Positions 49,237 through 58,845 of a DNA stretch of 64,000 nt are shown here, piece after piece; within the stretch, counting starts at the first letter, position 1; every line of letters starts with the position of its first letter. The stretch is from Microbulbifer variabilis. Lineage in GTDB: Bacteria; Pseudomonadota; Gammaproteobacteria; Pseudomonadales; Cellvibrionaceae. The notes beneath the pieces were generated by a model. That model saw nothing but the letters and a program-made list of their open reading frames with translations. It did no database searches and had not been told where the DNA came from. The position numbers and the translations under genes were made by a program. The stretch spans positions 3,145,001-3,209,000 of the forward strand of contig NZ_CP092418.1 of the NCBI RefSeq assembly GCF_023716485.1, written 5' to 3'.

Positions 49237-51798
49237 TCACTCGGCCCCACCGTTATCTTCACCCTCTTCTTCCGTCTCCTCGATGCGCCCGAGGCCCACG
49301 AGTTTTTCACCGCTCTTGAGTCGAATGACACGGACACCCTGGGTATTGCGCCCCAGCACCGAAACCTCATCGACTCGGGTGCGCACCAGAGTACCCTGAT
49401 CGGAAATTAACATCATTTCCTCACCCGGGTGGACCTGACAGGCTCCGACCAGAGCGCCGTTACGCTCGCTTTCGGCGATTGCGATAACCCCCTGGGTACC
49501 TCGACCTTTCGTGGGGAACTCGCTGATCGCGGTGCGCTTACCGTAGCCGTTTTCAGTCGCCATCATCACGGAGCCTCCCTCTTCAGGGATTACCATGGCG
49601 ATCACTTCCTGCCCCTCCTGCATCCGGATACCACGCACACCGCGAGACACGCGCCCCATAGAGCGCACATTGGCTTCGGAGAAGCGGGCTGCTTTACCAG
49701 CACTAGTGAGCAGCAACACATCGCGCTCACCATCGGTTACCGCTGTAGCGACGAGACGATCGCCCTCCTCCAGCTCAATTGCGCGCAAACCAACGCTGCG
49801 CGGACGGGCAAAGGCCGTCAGTGGAGTCTTCTTCACGGTGCCATTGGCGGTGGTGAAGAAAATAAAGTGATCCTCATCGTATTCAGACACTGGCATCAGA
49901 CTACTAATGCGCTCACCCTCTTCGAGGGGCAGCATATTGACCACCGGGCGGCCACGGGAGGCGCGGCCAGCAGTCGGCACTTCATAGACCTTGAGCCAAT
50001 ACACCTTGCCCTTGTTAGAGAAGCACAAGATAGTGTCATGGGAGTTGGCGATCAGCAGGTGCTCGACGAAGTCTTCATCTTTCACCTGAGTGGCCGACTT
50101 ACCCATACCACCACGACGCTGGGCTTGGTAATCGGTCAGAGGCTGGCTCTTGGCATAGCCACCGTGGGAAATGGTCACCACCTTGTCTTCCGGGGTGATC
50201 AGATCTTCTACGGTCAAATCCTGACGGGAGGCAACAATATCGGTGCGACGCTCATCGCCAAAGTCTTTTGACAGCTGCTCCAGCTCCTCGCGAATCACTT
50301 CCATCAAGCGCTCAAAACTGCCGAGGATATGCAGATACTCAGCGATCTGCTCCAAGCGGTCCTGGTATTCCGCCAGCAGTTTGTCGTGCTCCATACCAGT
50401 GAGGCGGTGCAGGCGCAGTTCGAGAATGGCCTGGGCCTGAGCCGGGGACAAATAGTAAGCGTTATCGCGCAGGCCAAATTCTTTAGGCAGGTCATCTGGG
50501 CGGCAGGCATCGGCGCCAGCGCGCTCCAGGAACTGCTGTACGTTACCCACCGGCCAACCCTTGGCTAGCAGCGCCTCACGGGCTTCCGCCGGCGTTGCGG
50601 AGGATTTAATCAGTTCAATAACCGGATCAATATTGGCGATAGCAATTGCCAGGCCTTCCAGAATGTGGCCGCGCTCGCGTGCTTTACGCAGCAGGTAAAC
50701 CGTACGGCGGGTAACCACTTCCTGGCGGTGACGTACAAAGTGCTCAAGCAACTCTTTCAGGTTCAGCACCTTGGGCTGGCCATCAACCAGAGCTACCATA
50801 TTGATGCCGAACACGCTCTCCAGCTGGGTCTGGGAATAGAGGTTATTCAGGACCACATCACCCAGCTCACCGCGCTTAAGCTCAATCACTACACGCAAGC
50901 CGTCTTTATCGGATTCATCGCGCAGCTCAGAGATACCCTCAATCTTCTTCTCTTTCACCAGCTCGGCAATTCGCTCAATCAGGCGCGCTTTGTTCAGCTG
51001 GAAGGGAATCTCAGTAATGATGATCGTTTCGCGATTGCTCTTGTCATCGCGAACAACGTCCGCCTTGGCGCGCACATAGATGCGTCCGCGACCAGTGCGG
51101 TAGGCTAGCAAGATACCGGCACGGCCATTAATGGTTGCGCCAGTGGGGAAGTCCGGCCCGGGAATATGCTCCATCAAGTCATCGACAGACAGCTCGGGAT
51201 TAGCGATCAGCGCCAGGCAGGCATTAACAACTTCCCCCAAATTGTGAGGAGGAATATTGGTGGCCATGCCCACGGCAATACCGGAGGAACCGTTTACCAG
51301 CAGGTTCGGTACTCGGGAAGGCAGTACCTCCGGCATCTGCTCGGAGCCATCGTAGTTGTCGACAAAATTGACCGTTTCTTTATCAAGGTCGGATAGCAGC
51401 TCGTGGGCCAGCTTATCCATGCGAATTTCGGTATAACGCATGGCGGCCGGGCTATCACCGTCGATAGAACCGAAGTTACCCTGGCCATCCACCAGTGTGT
51501 AGCGCATAGAGAACGGCTGAGCCATACGCACAATGGTGTCGTAGACCGCAGTATCTCCGTGCGGGTGATATTTACCAATCACATCGCCAACGACACGCGC
51601 TGACTTTTTATAAGGTTTGTTCCAGTCGTTTTTAAGCTCGCTCATAGCGAAGAGCACACGACGGTGTACCGGCTTGAGGCCATCGCGTACATCCGGCAGT
51701 GCGCGCCCGACGATCACGCTCATGGCGTAGTCGAGATAAGACTGCTTTAGTTCTTCTTCGATATTAATCGGAGAGATTTCTTTGGCTAATTCGCCCAT
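49237..51798 (-). CDS. gyrA: DNA gyrase subunit A
   Basis: An 853-aa breakage-rejoining subunit of gyrase. The catalytic Tyr is in [10 protein letters not shown]. The quinolone-determining region reads [19 protein letters not shown], so position 83 is Thr and 87 Asp, the natural Pseudomonas-like state with no obvious resistance change. The GyrA box is QRRGGMG, and beta-pinwheel repeats fill the C-terminal third. It ends in an acidic tail. Read away from mtaD with 187 bp between starts. Confidence 0.98.
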   Translation of the reverse strand: MGELAKEISPINIEEELKQSYLDYAMSVIVGRALPDVRDGLKPVHRRVLFAMSELKNDWNKPYKKSARVVGDVIGKYHPHGDTAVYDTIVRMAQPFSMRYTLVDGQGNFGSIDGDSPAAMRYTEIRMDKLAHELLSDLDKETVNFVDNYDGSEQMPEVLPSRVPNLLVNGSSGIAVGMATNIPPHNLGEVVNACLALIANPELSVDDLMEHIPGPDFPTGATINGRAGILLAYRTGRGRIYVRAKADVVRDDKSNRETIIITEIPFQLNKARLIERIAELVKEKKIEGISELRDESDKDGLRVVIELKRGELGDVVLNNLYSQTQLESVFGINMVALVDGQPKVLNLKELLEHFVRHRQEVVTRRTVYLLRKARERGHILEGLAIAIANIDPVIELIKSSATPAEAREALLAKGWPVGNVQQFLERAGADACRPDDLPKEFGLRDNAYYLSPAQAQAILELRLHRLTGMEHDKLLAEYQDRLEQIAEYLHILGSFERLMEVIREELEQLSKDFGDERRTDIVASRQDLTVEDLITPEDKVVTISHGGYAKSQPLTDYQAQRRGGMGKSATQVKDEDFVEHLLIANSHDTILCFSNKGKVYWLKVYEVPTAGRASRGRPVVNMLPLEEGERISSLMPVSEYDEDHFIFFTTANGTVKKTPLTAFARPRSVGLRAIELEEGDRLVATAVTDGERDVLLLTSAGKAARFSEANVRSMGRVSRGVRGIRMQEGQEVIAMVIPEEGGSVMMATENGYGKRTAISEFPTKGRGTQGVIAIAESERNGALVGACQVHPGEEMMLISDQGTLVRTRVDEVSVLGRNTQGVRVIRLKSGEKLVGLGRIEETEEEGEDNGGAE

Positions 51799-51985
51799 GG
51801 CTTACGGCGTTCCTTTTATAGCGCGGGCATGGATACTGAGCCCGGATAAGCGGGCGATTCTAGCACAGTTTGACGCCTTTGGATGGCAGTCCCCACGCAC
51901 TTCCGAGCCTCGCCTACAGCTGTTGCCGCGGGCAGACTCTGCCGCTAAAGTAAATCCCTATCTTAACCGTCGCCACTTACCTCCC

Positions 51986-53311
51986 ATGCCCCAAGCAATA
52001 GATACCCTGATTCATGCGCGCTGGATTATTCCGGTAGTCCCCGAACAAAAAGTGTACGAGAACTGCTCACTCGCTGTTGAAGGCGGACAAATTACCGCTC
52101 TGATGCCATCGGCAGAAGCCAAGATACGCTTTAAGGCAAAGCGGGAAGTAGAACTTGGACATCACGCCCTGATTCCCGGACTGATCAATACTCACAATCA
52201 CGCGCCCATGACACTATTGCGGGGTTATGCTGATGACCGCCCCCTCAAGGAGTGGCTGGAGAAACATATCTGGCCAGCGGAACAACGCTGGGTGGGGCCG
52301 GAGTTTGTCGCAGATGGCAGCCGCCACGCTATTGCTGAAATGTTGCGCTCGGGCACTACCACCTTCTCAGATCAGTACTTCTACCCAGAAGCCGTAGCAA
52401 TCGCCGCTCGGGAAACCGGCATCCGCGCTCACATCGCCTTCCCGATATTAGACGTACCCACCCCTTGGAGCCGCCACGCCGAAGAGGCCTTGCACAAAGG
52501 CTTGGCACTGCGCGACAACTACCGCGCCCATGAACGCATTGAGGTGATGTTTGCACCACACGCCCCTTATACAGTTGGCGATCAGACCCTGGAAAAAATC
52601 GCCGTGTGTTCCGCCGAGGCGCAAATTCCCGTGCAGATCCATCTGCATGAGACTTACCAAGAAGTGGAAACTGCGTTGAAACAACATGGTGAACGCCCCA
52701 CCGAACGACTACAGCGGCTAGGCCTGATGAGCCCACAAACGCTCTGTGTGCACATGGTAGCAACCAATGAACGGGACATAGAGTTGTTAAAAACCAGTGG
52801 TGCGCATGTGGCCCATTGCCCATCCTCCAACCTCAAGCTGGCCTCCGGCTTCTGCCCCACGGTCGAGATGCTCGACGCCGGTATCAATGTATCACTGGGC
52901 ACCGATGGAGCCGCGAGTAACAATAGTCAGGACCTTTTTGCCGAGGCCAGTACCGCCGCCCTGCTCGCCAAAGCCGTAAGCGGCAAGGCCACTGCGCTTC
53001 CCGCTCACCAGGCACTGGCGATGGCCACCATCAATGGTGCCCGCGCCCTGGGAATTGAAGAGAAGACTGGCAGCCTGGAAATCGGCAAAAGCGCCGATAT
53101 TGCCGCGATCGATCTGTCCGGCCTCGAACAGCAACCAGTGCATGACCCTGTATCACAGTTAATTTATGCCAGCGGTGGACACAATGTCAGCGATGTCTGG
53201 GTTGCCGGCAAACAACTGCTGGAGGATCGCCAGCTGTTGACCTTGAATGAGGCAGAGGTAATCCAGCGGGCGCAATTATGGCGTGATAGAATCGCCGGCC
53301 ATTCACGCTAG
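51986..53311 (+). CDS. mtaD: TRZ/ATZ amidohydrolase, 5-methylthioadenosine/S-adenosylhomocysteine deaminase type
   Basis: A 441-aa metal-dependent deaminase. Metal ligands are NTHNHAPMTLLRG (HxH), the His in HLHET, and Asp in LGTDGAASNN. In Pseudomonas the gene in this place (after gyrA, before ubiG) deaminates methylthioadenosine for purine and methionine salvage; the exact substrate here is inferred. The frame opens at 51782, but the ATG at 51986 fits the family start (TLIHARWIIPV) and leaves room for the gyrA promoter. Confidence 0.88.
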   Translation: MPQAIDTLIHARWIIPVVPEQKVYENCSLAVEGGQITALMPSAEAKIRFKAKREVELGHHALIPGLINTHNHAPMTLLRGYADDRPLKEWLEKHIWPAEQRWVGPEFVADGSRHAIAEMLRSGTTTFSDQYFYPEAVAIAARETGIRAHIAFPILDVPTPWSRHAEEALHKGLALRDNYRAHERIEVMFAPHAPYTVGDQTLEKIAVCSAEAQIPVQIHLHETYQEVETALKQHGERPTERLQRLGLMSPQTLCVHMVATNERDIELLKTSGAHVAHCPSSNLKLASGFCPTVEMLDAGINVSLGTDGAASNNSQDLFAEASTAALLAKAVSGKATALPAHQALAMATINGARALGIEEKTGSLEIGKSADIAAIDLSGLEQQPVHDPVSQLIYASGGHNVSDVWVAGKQLLEDRQLLTLNEAEVIQRAQLWRDRIAGHSR

Positions 53312-53551
53312 GCGTTATTGGTTACGGTAGTTCAACTGCAATAAGCAGCCAGCAATTGACGATTAACCGGGCAATTAAATTGACTCTCTTCGTCATTTAT
53401 TGCCGCCCGTGAAGTACGGAAGTAGTCATTCGACCCTCCTCGTATTCGCGGACTAGGACCGGCTAATAGCCGGCGACAGCACCTCAGTGCTGAACTAACC
53501 CGGCACAAATTTATTTGCGGGTTGATAGCGACGGAGTATGCAGAGAATTTC

Positions 53552-54253
53552 ATGAGTAATGTAGATCCCGCGGAAATCGCCAAATTCGAACAACTCGCCA
53601 GCCGTTGGTGGGACAAAGAAGGGGAATTTAAACCCCTTCACGAAATTAACCCATTGCGTGCTAATTATATCGATAGATACGCCTCGGTGGCTGGGAAAAA
53701 ACTGTTGGATGTCGGTTGTGGCGGTGGCATTCTAGCCGAGGCAATGGCTCAGCGAGGCGCGACGGTAACCGGTATTGATATGGGCGAAGCCCCTCTCAAT
53801 GTCGCCAAGCTACACGCCCTGGAAAGTGGCGTATCGGTAGATTATCGACGTATTACAGTGGAAGCACTTGCCGAGGAAGCCCCTGGAAGTTACGACGTTG
53901 TCACCTGCCTGGAAATGCTCGAGCATGTACCCGATCCTGCCTCGGTAATCCGCGCCTGTGCCAACTTGGTCAAACCCGGCGGGCACCTGTTTTTTTCGAC
54001 GATCAACCGCACCCCTAAAGGCTGGCTTTTCGGGGTGGTGGGAGCGGAATATATCCTACGCTTACTACCCAAAGGCACCCACGAATACAGCAAATTTATC
54101 CGACCTTCGGAAATGGGTGCCTGGCTGCGCGAGGCGGATCTGGAGTTACGCGACATCACCGGCATGACCTATAACCCGGTAACCCGCACCTATAAACTGA
54201 ACCCCCGCGACGTCGACGTCAATTACCTGATGTATGCCAGCAAACCCGAATAA
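53552..54253 (+). CDS. ubiG: ubiquinone biosynthesis O-methyltransferase
   Basis: A 233-aa SAM-dependent methyltransferase acting twice in ubiquinone synthesis. It starts [20 protein letters not shown], has the SAM motif [16 protein letters not shown], then [11 protein letters not shown] and the membrane-binding helix region [20 protein letters not shown]. The ATG at 53552 is preferred over 53522 by family alignment. It lies 12 bp ahead of mupP. Confidence 0.97.
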   Translation: MSNVDPAEIAKFEQLASRWWDKEGEFKPLHEINPLRANYIDRYASVAGKKLLDVGCGGGILAEAMAQRGATVTGIDMGEAPLNVAKLHALESGVSVDYRRITVEALAEEAPGSYDVVTCLEMLEHVPDPASVIRACANLVKPGGHLFFSTINRTPKGWLFGVVGAEYILRLLPKGTHEYSKFIRPSEMGAWLREADLELRDITGMTYNPVTRTYKLNPRDVDVNYLMYASKPE

Positions 54254-54265
54254 GCGAACCATAGA

Positions 54266-54925
54266 ATGAAAGCAGTTTTATTTGATCTGGATGGCACACT
54301 CCTCGACACCGCACCAGACTTTATTGTCGTGCTCAATCAGTTGCGCCACCAGGAGCAACTCCCTCCCCTGCCCGATCAGGTTATCCGTGGCACCGTCTCT
54401 AGCGGCTCGCGAGCACTGGTCACCCTGGGGTTTGGCAAGCAGGAAGGCGATCCTGAATTTTCCAGCCTTTTGCAGCGTCTACTGGATCTTTACCTGGCAC
54501 ACCTCGCAGAGCAGACCGTACCTTTTCCCGGCATAGAGCCATTACTTGATACGCTGGCACAAAATGAAATCCCCTGGGGTATCGTTACCAACAAGCCCGA
54601 AGCGTTTACTGCGCCCCTTATGCGAGCATTCGAATACCTGCCGCCAGCCTCCACTGTGATTTGCCCGGATCATGTGAGCAAGTCCAAGCCGGACCCTGAA
54701 GCCATACTGCTCGCCTGCAGCAAAATAGGCTGCACTCCAGCGGATGCCGTTTATATAGGGGATCATCAGCGAGATATCATTGCCGGCCAGCGTGCGGGCA
54801 TGCCCACCATTGCTTGCGCATACGGATATATTGATGCATCCGACGATCCCACTAACTGGGGTGCCGATCACCTGGTCAGCTCAGTGGATGAAATCTGGCC
54901 TCTACTCCAGCAACATTATATTTAA
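54266..54925 (+). CDS. mupP: HAD hydrolase, probable MurNAc-6-phosphate phosphatase
   Basis: A 219-aa HAD phosphatase: motif I FDLDGTLLDTAPDF, motif II TNKP, motif III Lys in SKSKPDP, motif IV GDHQRD. Often labelled phosphoglycolate phosphatase (gph). Its position between ubiG and yciK is that of Pseudomonas MupP, which dephosphorylates MurNAc-6-P in cell-wall recycling; I favour that on synteny. Confidence 0.85.
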   Translation: MKAVLFDLDGTLLDTAPDFIVVLNQLRHQEQLPPLPDQVIRGTVSSGSRALVTLGFGKQEGDPEFSSLLQRLLDLYLAHLAEQTVPFPGIEPLLDTLAQNEIPWGIVTNKPEAFTAPLMRAFEYLPPASTVICPDHVSKSKPDPEAILLACSKIGCTPADAVYIGDHQRDIIAGQRAGMPTIACAYGYIDASDDPTNWGADHLVSSVDEIWPLLQQHYI

Positions 54926-54976
54926 CCTTCGAAACCATGCCCGGCCCGATGCTGGGCGCCAGCATCAGGATGTTTC

Positions 54977-55735
54977 ATGTCTGAATATGCCGGCGACTAT
55001 GTCGCTCCATCAAACCTACTAAAAGATAAAATCATACTTGTTACCGGCGCTGGTGACGGTATTGGCAAGGTTGCAGCAAAGACTTTCGCCGCACACGGAG
55101 CCACTGTAATCTTACTGGGACGCACCACTCCAAAACTCGAAATGGCCTATGACGAGATTGAGGCCGCAGGAGGACCGCAGCCGGCCATTTTCCCAATGGA
55201 CCTCAATGAAGCCAAAATAGAGCACTTTGAAAGTTTTGCCGAGGCCATTGAACAGGAGTTTGGCCGTCTCGATGGGCTACTTCACAATGCCAGCCTCCTC
55301 GGGCAGCGCACCCCTCTGGCAAATTACAATTTCTCCGCCTGGCAACAGGTTATGCAGGTCAATGTTAATGCCGTATTTGGACTCACCAACACACTACTGC
55401 CATTACTGGAAAAATCCGAAGCCGGATCAGTGGTATTCACCAGCTCCAGTGTTGGCCTAAAGGGAAGGGCTTATTGGGGTGCCTACTCTGTATCAAAGTT
55501 CGCAACAGAAGGCCTTATGCAGGTATTAGCCGATGAGTTGGATGGTGTATCCAATGTACGGGTGAATAGCCTCAACCCAGGCGCAACTCGCACCCCAATG
55601 CGCGCAACAGCCTATCCGGCAGAAAACCCCAAGTCTGTGGCGGCACCAGAAGAAATTATGCCCACCTACCTCTACTTAATGGGCGATGACAGCCGTAGTC
55701 AAAGCGGCAAACACTTTAGCGCTCAAAAACGCTGA
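54977..55735 (+). CDS. YciK-type short-chain dehydrogenase
   Basis: A 252-aa SDR: VTGAGDGIGK cofactor loop (TGxxxGxG), NAS-type HNASLLG, active-site Ser in TSSSVGL and YSVSK (Tyr/Lys). Substrate unknown; the family accompanies ubiG-mupP in Pseudomonas. It lies 51 bp after mupP in the same operon and ends at a strong bidirectional terminator. Confidence 0.92.
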   Translation: MSEYAGDYVAPSNLLKDKIILVTGAGDGIGKVAAKTFAAHGATVILLGRTTPKLEMAYDEIEAAGGPQPAIFPMDLNEAKIEHFESFAEAIEQEFGRLDGLLHNASLLGQRTPLANYNFSAWQQVMQVNVNAVFGLTNTLLPLLEKSEAGSVVFTSSSVGLKGRAYWGAYSVSKFATEGLMQVLADELDGVSNVRVNSLNPGATRTPMRATAYPAENPKSVAAPEEIMPTYLYLMGDDSRSQSGKHFSAQKR

Positions 55736-55747
55736 GCCCATGTAAAC

Positions 55748-55780
55748 AGTAAAAAACCGGGTAAAACCCGGTTTTTTACT
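55748..55780. terminator. bidirectional rho-independent terminator
   Basis: AGTAAAAAACCGGG pairs perfectly with CCCGGTTTTTTACT around TAAAA. With A-runs and T-runs on both sides, it ends the mtaD-ubiG-mupP-yciK transcript and the facing 101-aa gene. Confidence 0.93.
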
Positions 55781-55798
55781 AAGAAGGATACCCTTGCA

Positions 55799-56104
55799 TT
55801 ACTTACTTGGGGATTTCTCTCCCAATGAATCTCTCTGCCCGACACTCTTATCGGTTGCCGCATGCTCAGGCACATCCGCAAATATATCCCCTTCAAATTC
55901 CATCATCTCACTGCCATCAAGCATTTCCTTCTGAGCACCATTTCCAGAAAAGTCCTGCTCTATGTTTTTCCCCTGCTGGCTCTGAGACAGGCTAACCATG
56001 CTCGTAGCGGCAAAGGCCTCACCTGCAAAAGAGAGTCGCAACCCCTCAAAACTAAGGTAACCTAGCGTGGCCAATAGAACTGCGGGAGTAATAAGACCTT
56101 TCAT
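55799..56104 (-). CDS. small exported hypothetical protein, 101 aa
   Basis: The N-terminal hydrophobic segment (ITPAVLLATLGYLSFEGL, then AGEAFAA) suggests export or a membrane anchor; the rest is polar and acidic, with low complexity (KEMLDGSEMMEFEGDIF) and no fold I recognise. GGGGCGGAAA precedes the ATG. It ends 19 bp from the bidirectional terminator, supporting a real transcript. Confidence 0.55.
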   Translation of the reverse strand: MKGLITPAVLLATLGYLSFEGLRLSFAGEAFAATSMVSLSQSQQGKNIEQDFSGNGAQKEMLDGSEMMEFEGDIFADVPEHAATDKSVGQRDSLGEKSPSK

Positions 56105-56363
56105 TTTCCGCCCCTGGATAGTTTTTGCCTATATTTTTAACCCAACCAATAGCTAAGCGCTCGACAACCTCCTAATGTAAGCGCTGCTCTTACAAATGAG
56201 CCGGCCTGAGCACTAAAGAGTGGCAGGGTGACCCATTTTTATGGAAGCTATTTTTCCATGTAGGTTCCACTAAAAGCGTGCTGAGACGCACAAATCCAAT
56301 TGTCCATCACCAACTGCTCCGGCAAAATAAAGCCAACAACCGGCAAAAGCGTAATAAATAGTC

Positions 56364-56783
56364 ATGACTCGATTTTTTATAATTTCCCTTCTAGCGATCC
56401 TTACCTCCAGTGTTTATGCAGATTCACTTGGAAAGCAGCTCAAACACTGCTCTAAAGTGACATCCAATACAGACCGATTGGCCTGCTACGATAAGCTCAG
56501 TAACTCCATTGAAAGGCGAGCCGAACAAAATTTTGGTCAAGAGTATAAGCAAACTGTAGAGACACCTGAGTCTATTGAGGCAAGAATCACTGAGATTCAA
56601 GAGAGCACTCACAATAAAAAGATTGTCACTCTGGAGAATGGTCAGATTTGGAAGCAGAATGATACAGGACGCATTTTCTGGAAGGCCGGCGATCTCATTA
56701 TCGTAGAGCGTGCAATGTTTGGCTCCTTCTTTATGAAACCCGCCAATGGCGGAAAGAAAATGCGAGTTAAGCGCCTAAAATAA
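56364..56783 (+). CDS. exported protein of unknown function, 139 aa
   Basis: A signal peptide (FFIISLLAILTSSVYA, cleavage about 19-20) is followed by a conserved-looking C...RLACYDKL pattern (Cys28 and Cys41 probably form a disulfide), a helical linker and a C-terminal beta domain (VTLENGQIWKQND, IVERAMFGSFFMKP, KMRVKRLK). The arrangement recalls small periplasmic proteins such as those seen with TagO/VasI-type domains, but I would not assign a function. It stands alone upstream of the sigma factor. Confidence 0.6.
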   Translation: MTRFFIISLLAILTSSVYADSLGKQLKHCSKVTSNTDRLACYDKLSNSIERRAEQNFGQEYKQTVETPESIEARITEIQESTHNKKIVTLENGQIWKQNDTGRIFWKAGDLIIVERAMFGSFFMKPANGGKKMRVKRLK

Positions 56784-56964
56784 TTTATCTTTTATTAACT
56801 GGGCGTTTGCTGCGCACAGCCCCTCCCACAAAAACCCATCAGTCAGCCTTTATTGGGCGCAAAATTCAACTTTCATCTATCGTTAAAGTGAAAAGGGCGC
56901 CAAGAGCGCCTGGAGAGACTGAACAAAGCATATCGTTCACGCAGTCAACAGAAGGTTTAAGCAC

Positions 56965-58113
56965 TTGTCCCGAGAAAATTTTTACTCAAGGGATGAAGAC
57001 TGGCTGAAGGATACAGACAACGCCCTCTCCGATTCCTGCTCCAATGCGGAAAATCGCGGTCAGGCAGAAGATGCCGAACCCGATATCGAAGAGATCCATT
57101 CAGTTGGGGAATCGCTCAGCGAAAGTGGCAGCACCCCAATGCAAAGCTATCTCAAGCATCTGTACAGACTTGAGCTGCTTACCCCCGAGGAGGAACACAG
57201 CACCACCTGCCTACTACGGGATCTCGAAGATACCCTAATTGAGAAATTACAGCAGTGCGGGACTGAGCTTGTGCAATTGCGTAGTGAAGGCGTGGAGCAG
57301 CGGGGCAGTACCGGTGCCTATGACCACGGCCTGATTATTGCTCGCACAGAGATGTTACTGTCACTCGAAGAACTCACCCGACGGGAAAGAAGCAAACTCG
57401 GTGGGCTTCTGAGACGCTTTCAGGAACAAAGAAAAAAGCTGATTCAGTGCAATTTACGCCTGGTCATCGCTATTGCCAAGCGCTTTCGCAATCCCTCGGT
57501 CCCTTTTATTGATCTGATTCAGGAGGGGAACGTCGGCTTAATGAAGGCCATAGAGCGCTTCAAGCCGCAAATGGGCTACCGATTTTCAACCTACGCCTAC
57601 TGGTGGATTCAGCAGGAAATACAACTGGCCATGCGGCGCAATGAAGATTTGGTTCGCCAGCCAGCCAATGTGCAGGATGACTTACGCACAATTTACCGTG
57701 CCATCGGCGAGGTACGCGCATTAGGCCAGCCCGCATCCGATGAAAATCTGGCCAGGCACACGGGGCTTGACCTGGAACGAATTCAAAGCTTGCTCAAGCT
57801 ACCCGGCCCAACAGGCTCACTGGACGACCCTGTCGCAGACGACCAGAGCAGTACCCGCTTGGATTACGCTCCCGCCGACGAACTTTACAATACCGATGAA
57901 TTGGTCACCAACCAAGAGCTGGCAGAGCGACTACGCGAAGCTGTCGACCGCCTGCCAGCTAGGCAAAGGACGGTATTGAACCTGCGCTATGGACTGATTT
58001 CAGACAAGGATTGCTCTTTCAGAGTTATCGGCGAACAGCTTGGGCTCAGCCAGGAACGCGCCCGCCAACTGCACTCCGATGCCATTCGTCAACTGAAACG
58101 TCAGTGGCGATAA
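56965..58113 (+). CDS. divergent sigma-70 family factor (RpoS/RpoD-like)
   Basis: A 382-aa RNA polymerase sigma factor with regions 1.2 (about 57-90), 2 (156-232; NLRLVIAIAKRF, DLIQEGNVGLMKAIERF, FSTYAYWWIQQ), 3 and 4 (about 315-382). It is sized like RpoS but differs where promoters are read: region 2.4 is WWIQQEIQ instead of WWIRQAIT; the usual RTIRLP/I is DLVRQP; the region 4.2 recognition helix has SQERARQ instead of TRERIRQ; and there is a 60-residue insert (90-155) between regions 1.2 and 2. There is no nlpD nearby, so calling it rpoS is unsafe. Start is TTG at 56965 with GAAGG 9 nt upstream; no ATG fits. Confidence 0.85.
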   Translation: MSRENFYSRDEDWLKDTDNALSDSCSNAENRGQAEDAEPDIEEIHSVGESLSESGSTPMQSYLKHLYRLELLTPEEEHSTTCLLRDLEDTLIEKLQQCGTELVQLRSEGVEQRGSTGAYDHGLIIARTEMLLSLEELTRRERSKLGGLLRRFQEQRKKLIQCNLRLVIAIAKRFRNPSVPFIDLIQEGNVGLMKAIERFKPQMGYRFSTYAYWWIQQEIQLAMRRNEDLVRQPANVQDDLRTIYRAIGEVRALGQPASDENLARHTGLDLERIQSLLKLPGPTGSLDDPVADDQSSTRLDYAPADELYNTDELVTNQELAERLREAVDRLPARQRTVLNLRYGLISDKDCSFRVIGEQLGLSQERARQLHSDAIRQLKRQWR

Positions 58114-58133
58114 CCGCCCAAAAACTCCGCGGC

Positions 58134-58155
58134 CTGGGGCTGATCTCAGCCCCAG
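58134..58155 (+). terminator. stem-loop after the sigma factor
   Basis: A perfect 10-bp palindrome CTGGGGCTGA/TCAGCCCCAG with a 2-nt centre lies 20 bp after the stop. It lacks a clear T-run. Confidence 0.6.
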
Positions 58156-58260
58156 CCAAACTTGAGGAAGCCGGTGGCGGTCGATAGGTAGCGTGCTTGC
58201 CTTCAATCACTTTCCCACTAGTCTTAATTACAGCTCTTGCAACTATGATCCTCACAACCC

Positions 58261-58845
58261 ATGCGTAAATATTCCAAAAATGGTGTAAGCGGCAACACAG
58301 CATTGGGCTGTACACTGTTGCTCGCTTGGATTCTCCCCGGCGCCCCTGCCACTATCGCCGAACAGGAAATTATTATCAGCGCAGGAAAGGGGCTAGGAAA
58401 TGTCCTAATGCAGAGAGACTCGATTTCAGCCGCCAAAGTAGGCGGTATCAACTATTCCTACCTGTTCACCTCTTTCAACAATGCCAATAATTCCTGGCAG
58501 TGGTGGGGACAAGGCAGTTATTCCTATATCCGCCTGGAACACCTCAATAAAACCCAGCAGCAAAATATTCTAGAAATCAAACCGGTGCTGCGTTGGTATC
58601 CGCGCAGTGAACCCCTAGGTAGCTTTGGTGAGGCGGGTGTCGGGGCTTCTTATTTAAGCCAGCAGGAATTTGGCGACATTCGACTCAGCACCAAGGTAAA
58701 TTTTGCCTTACATTTTGCTCTGGGCTATCGCTTCAGTAGTGGCCATACACTATCGCTGCGCTATAGCCACTTTTCCAATGCCTATACGAATATCCCCAAT
58801 CCCGGTTTCGATTTTGCCTCATTTAATGGGCACTTTAATTTTTAA
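58261..58845 (+). CDS. PagL-type lipid A 3-O-deacylase
   Basis: A 194-aa outer-membrane beta-barrel enzyme with a signal peptide (LLLAWILPGAPATIA, cleavage about 33). Barrel strands alternate aromatic and polar residues (SWQWWGQGSYSYIRLEHL, NFALHFALGYRFSSG). The catalytic block RYSHFSNAYTNIPNPGFDF gives His170 and Ser172 of the PagL His-x-Ser; the third catalytic position is Asp184 where P. aeruginosa PagL has Glu, if my alignment is right. The enzyme removes the 3-position acyl chain of lipid A. Its stop overlaps the end of the opposite-strand glycosyltransferase by 4 bp. Confidence 0.85.
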   Translation: MRKYSKNGVSGNTALGCTLLLAWILPGAPATIAEQEIIISAGKGLGNVLMQRDSISAAKVGGINYSYLFTSFNNANNSWQWWGQGSYSYIRLEHLNKTQQQNILEIKPVLRWYPRSEPLGSFGEAGVGASYLSQQEFGDIRLSTKVNFALHFALGYRFSSGHTLSLRYSHFSNAYTNIPNPGFDFASFNGHFNF

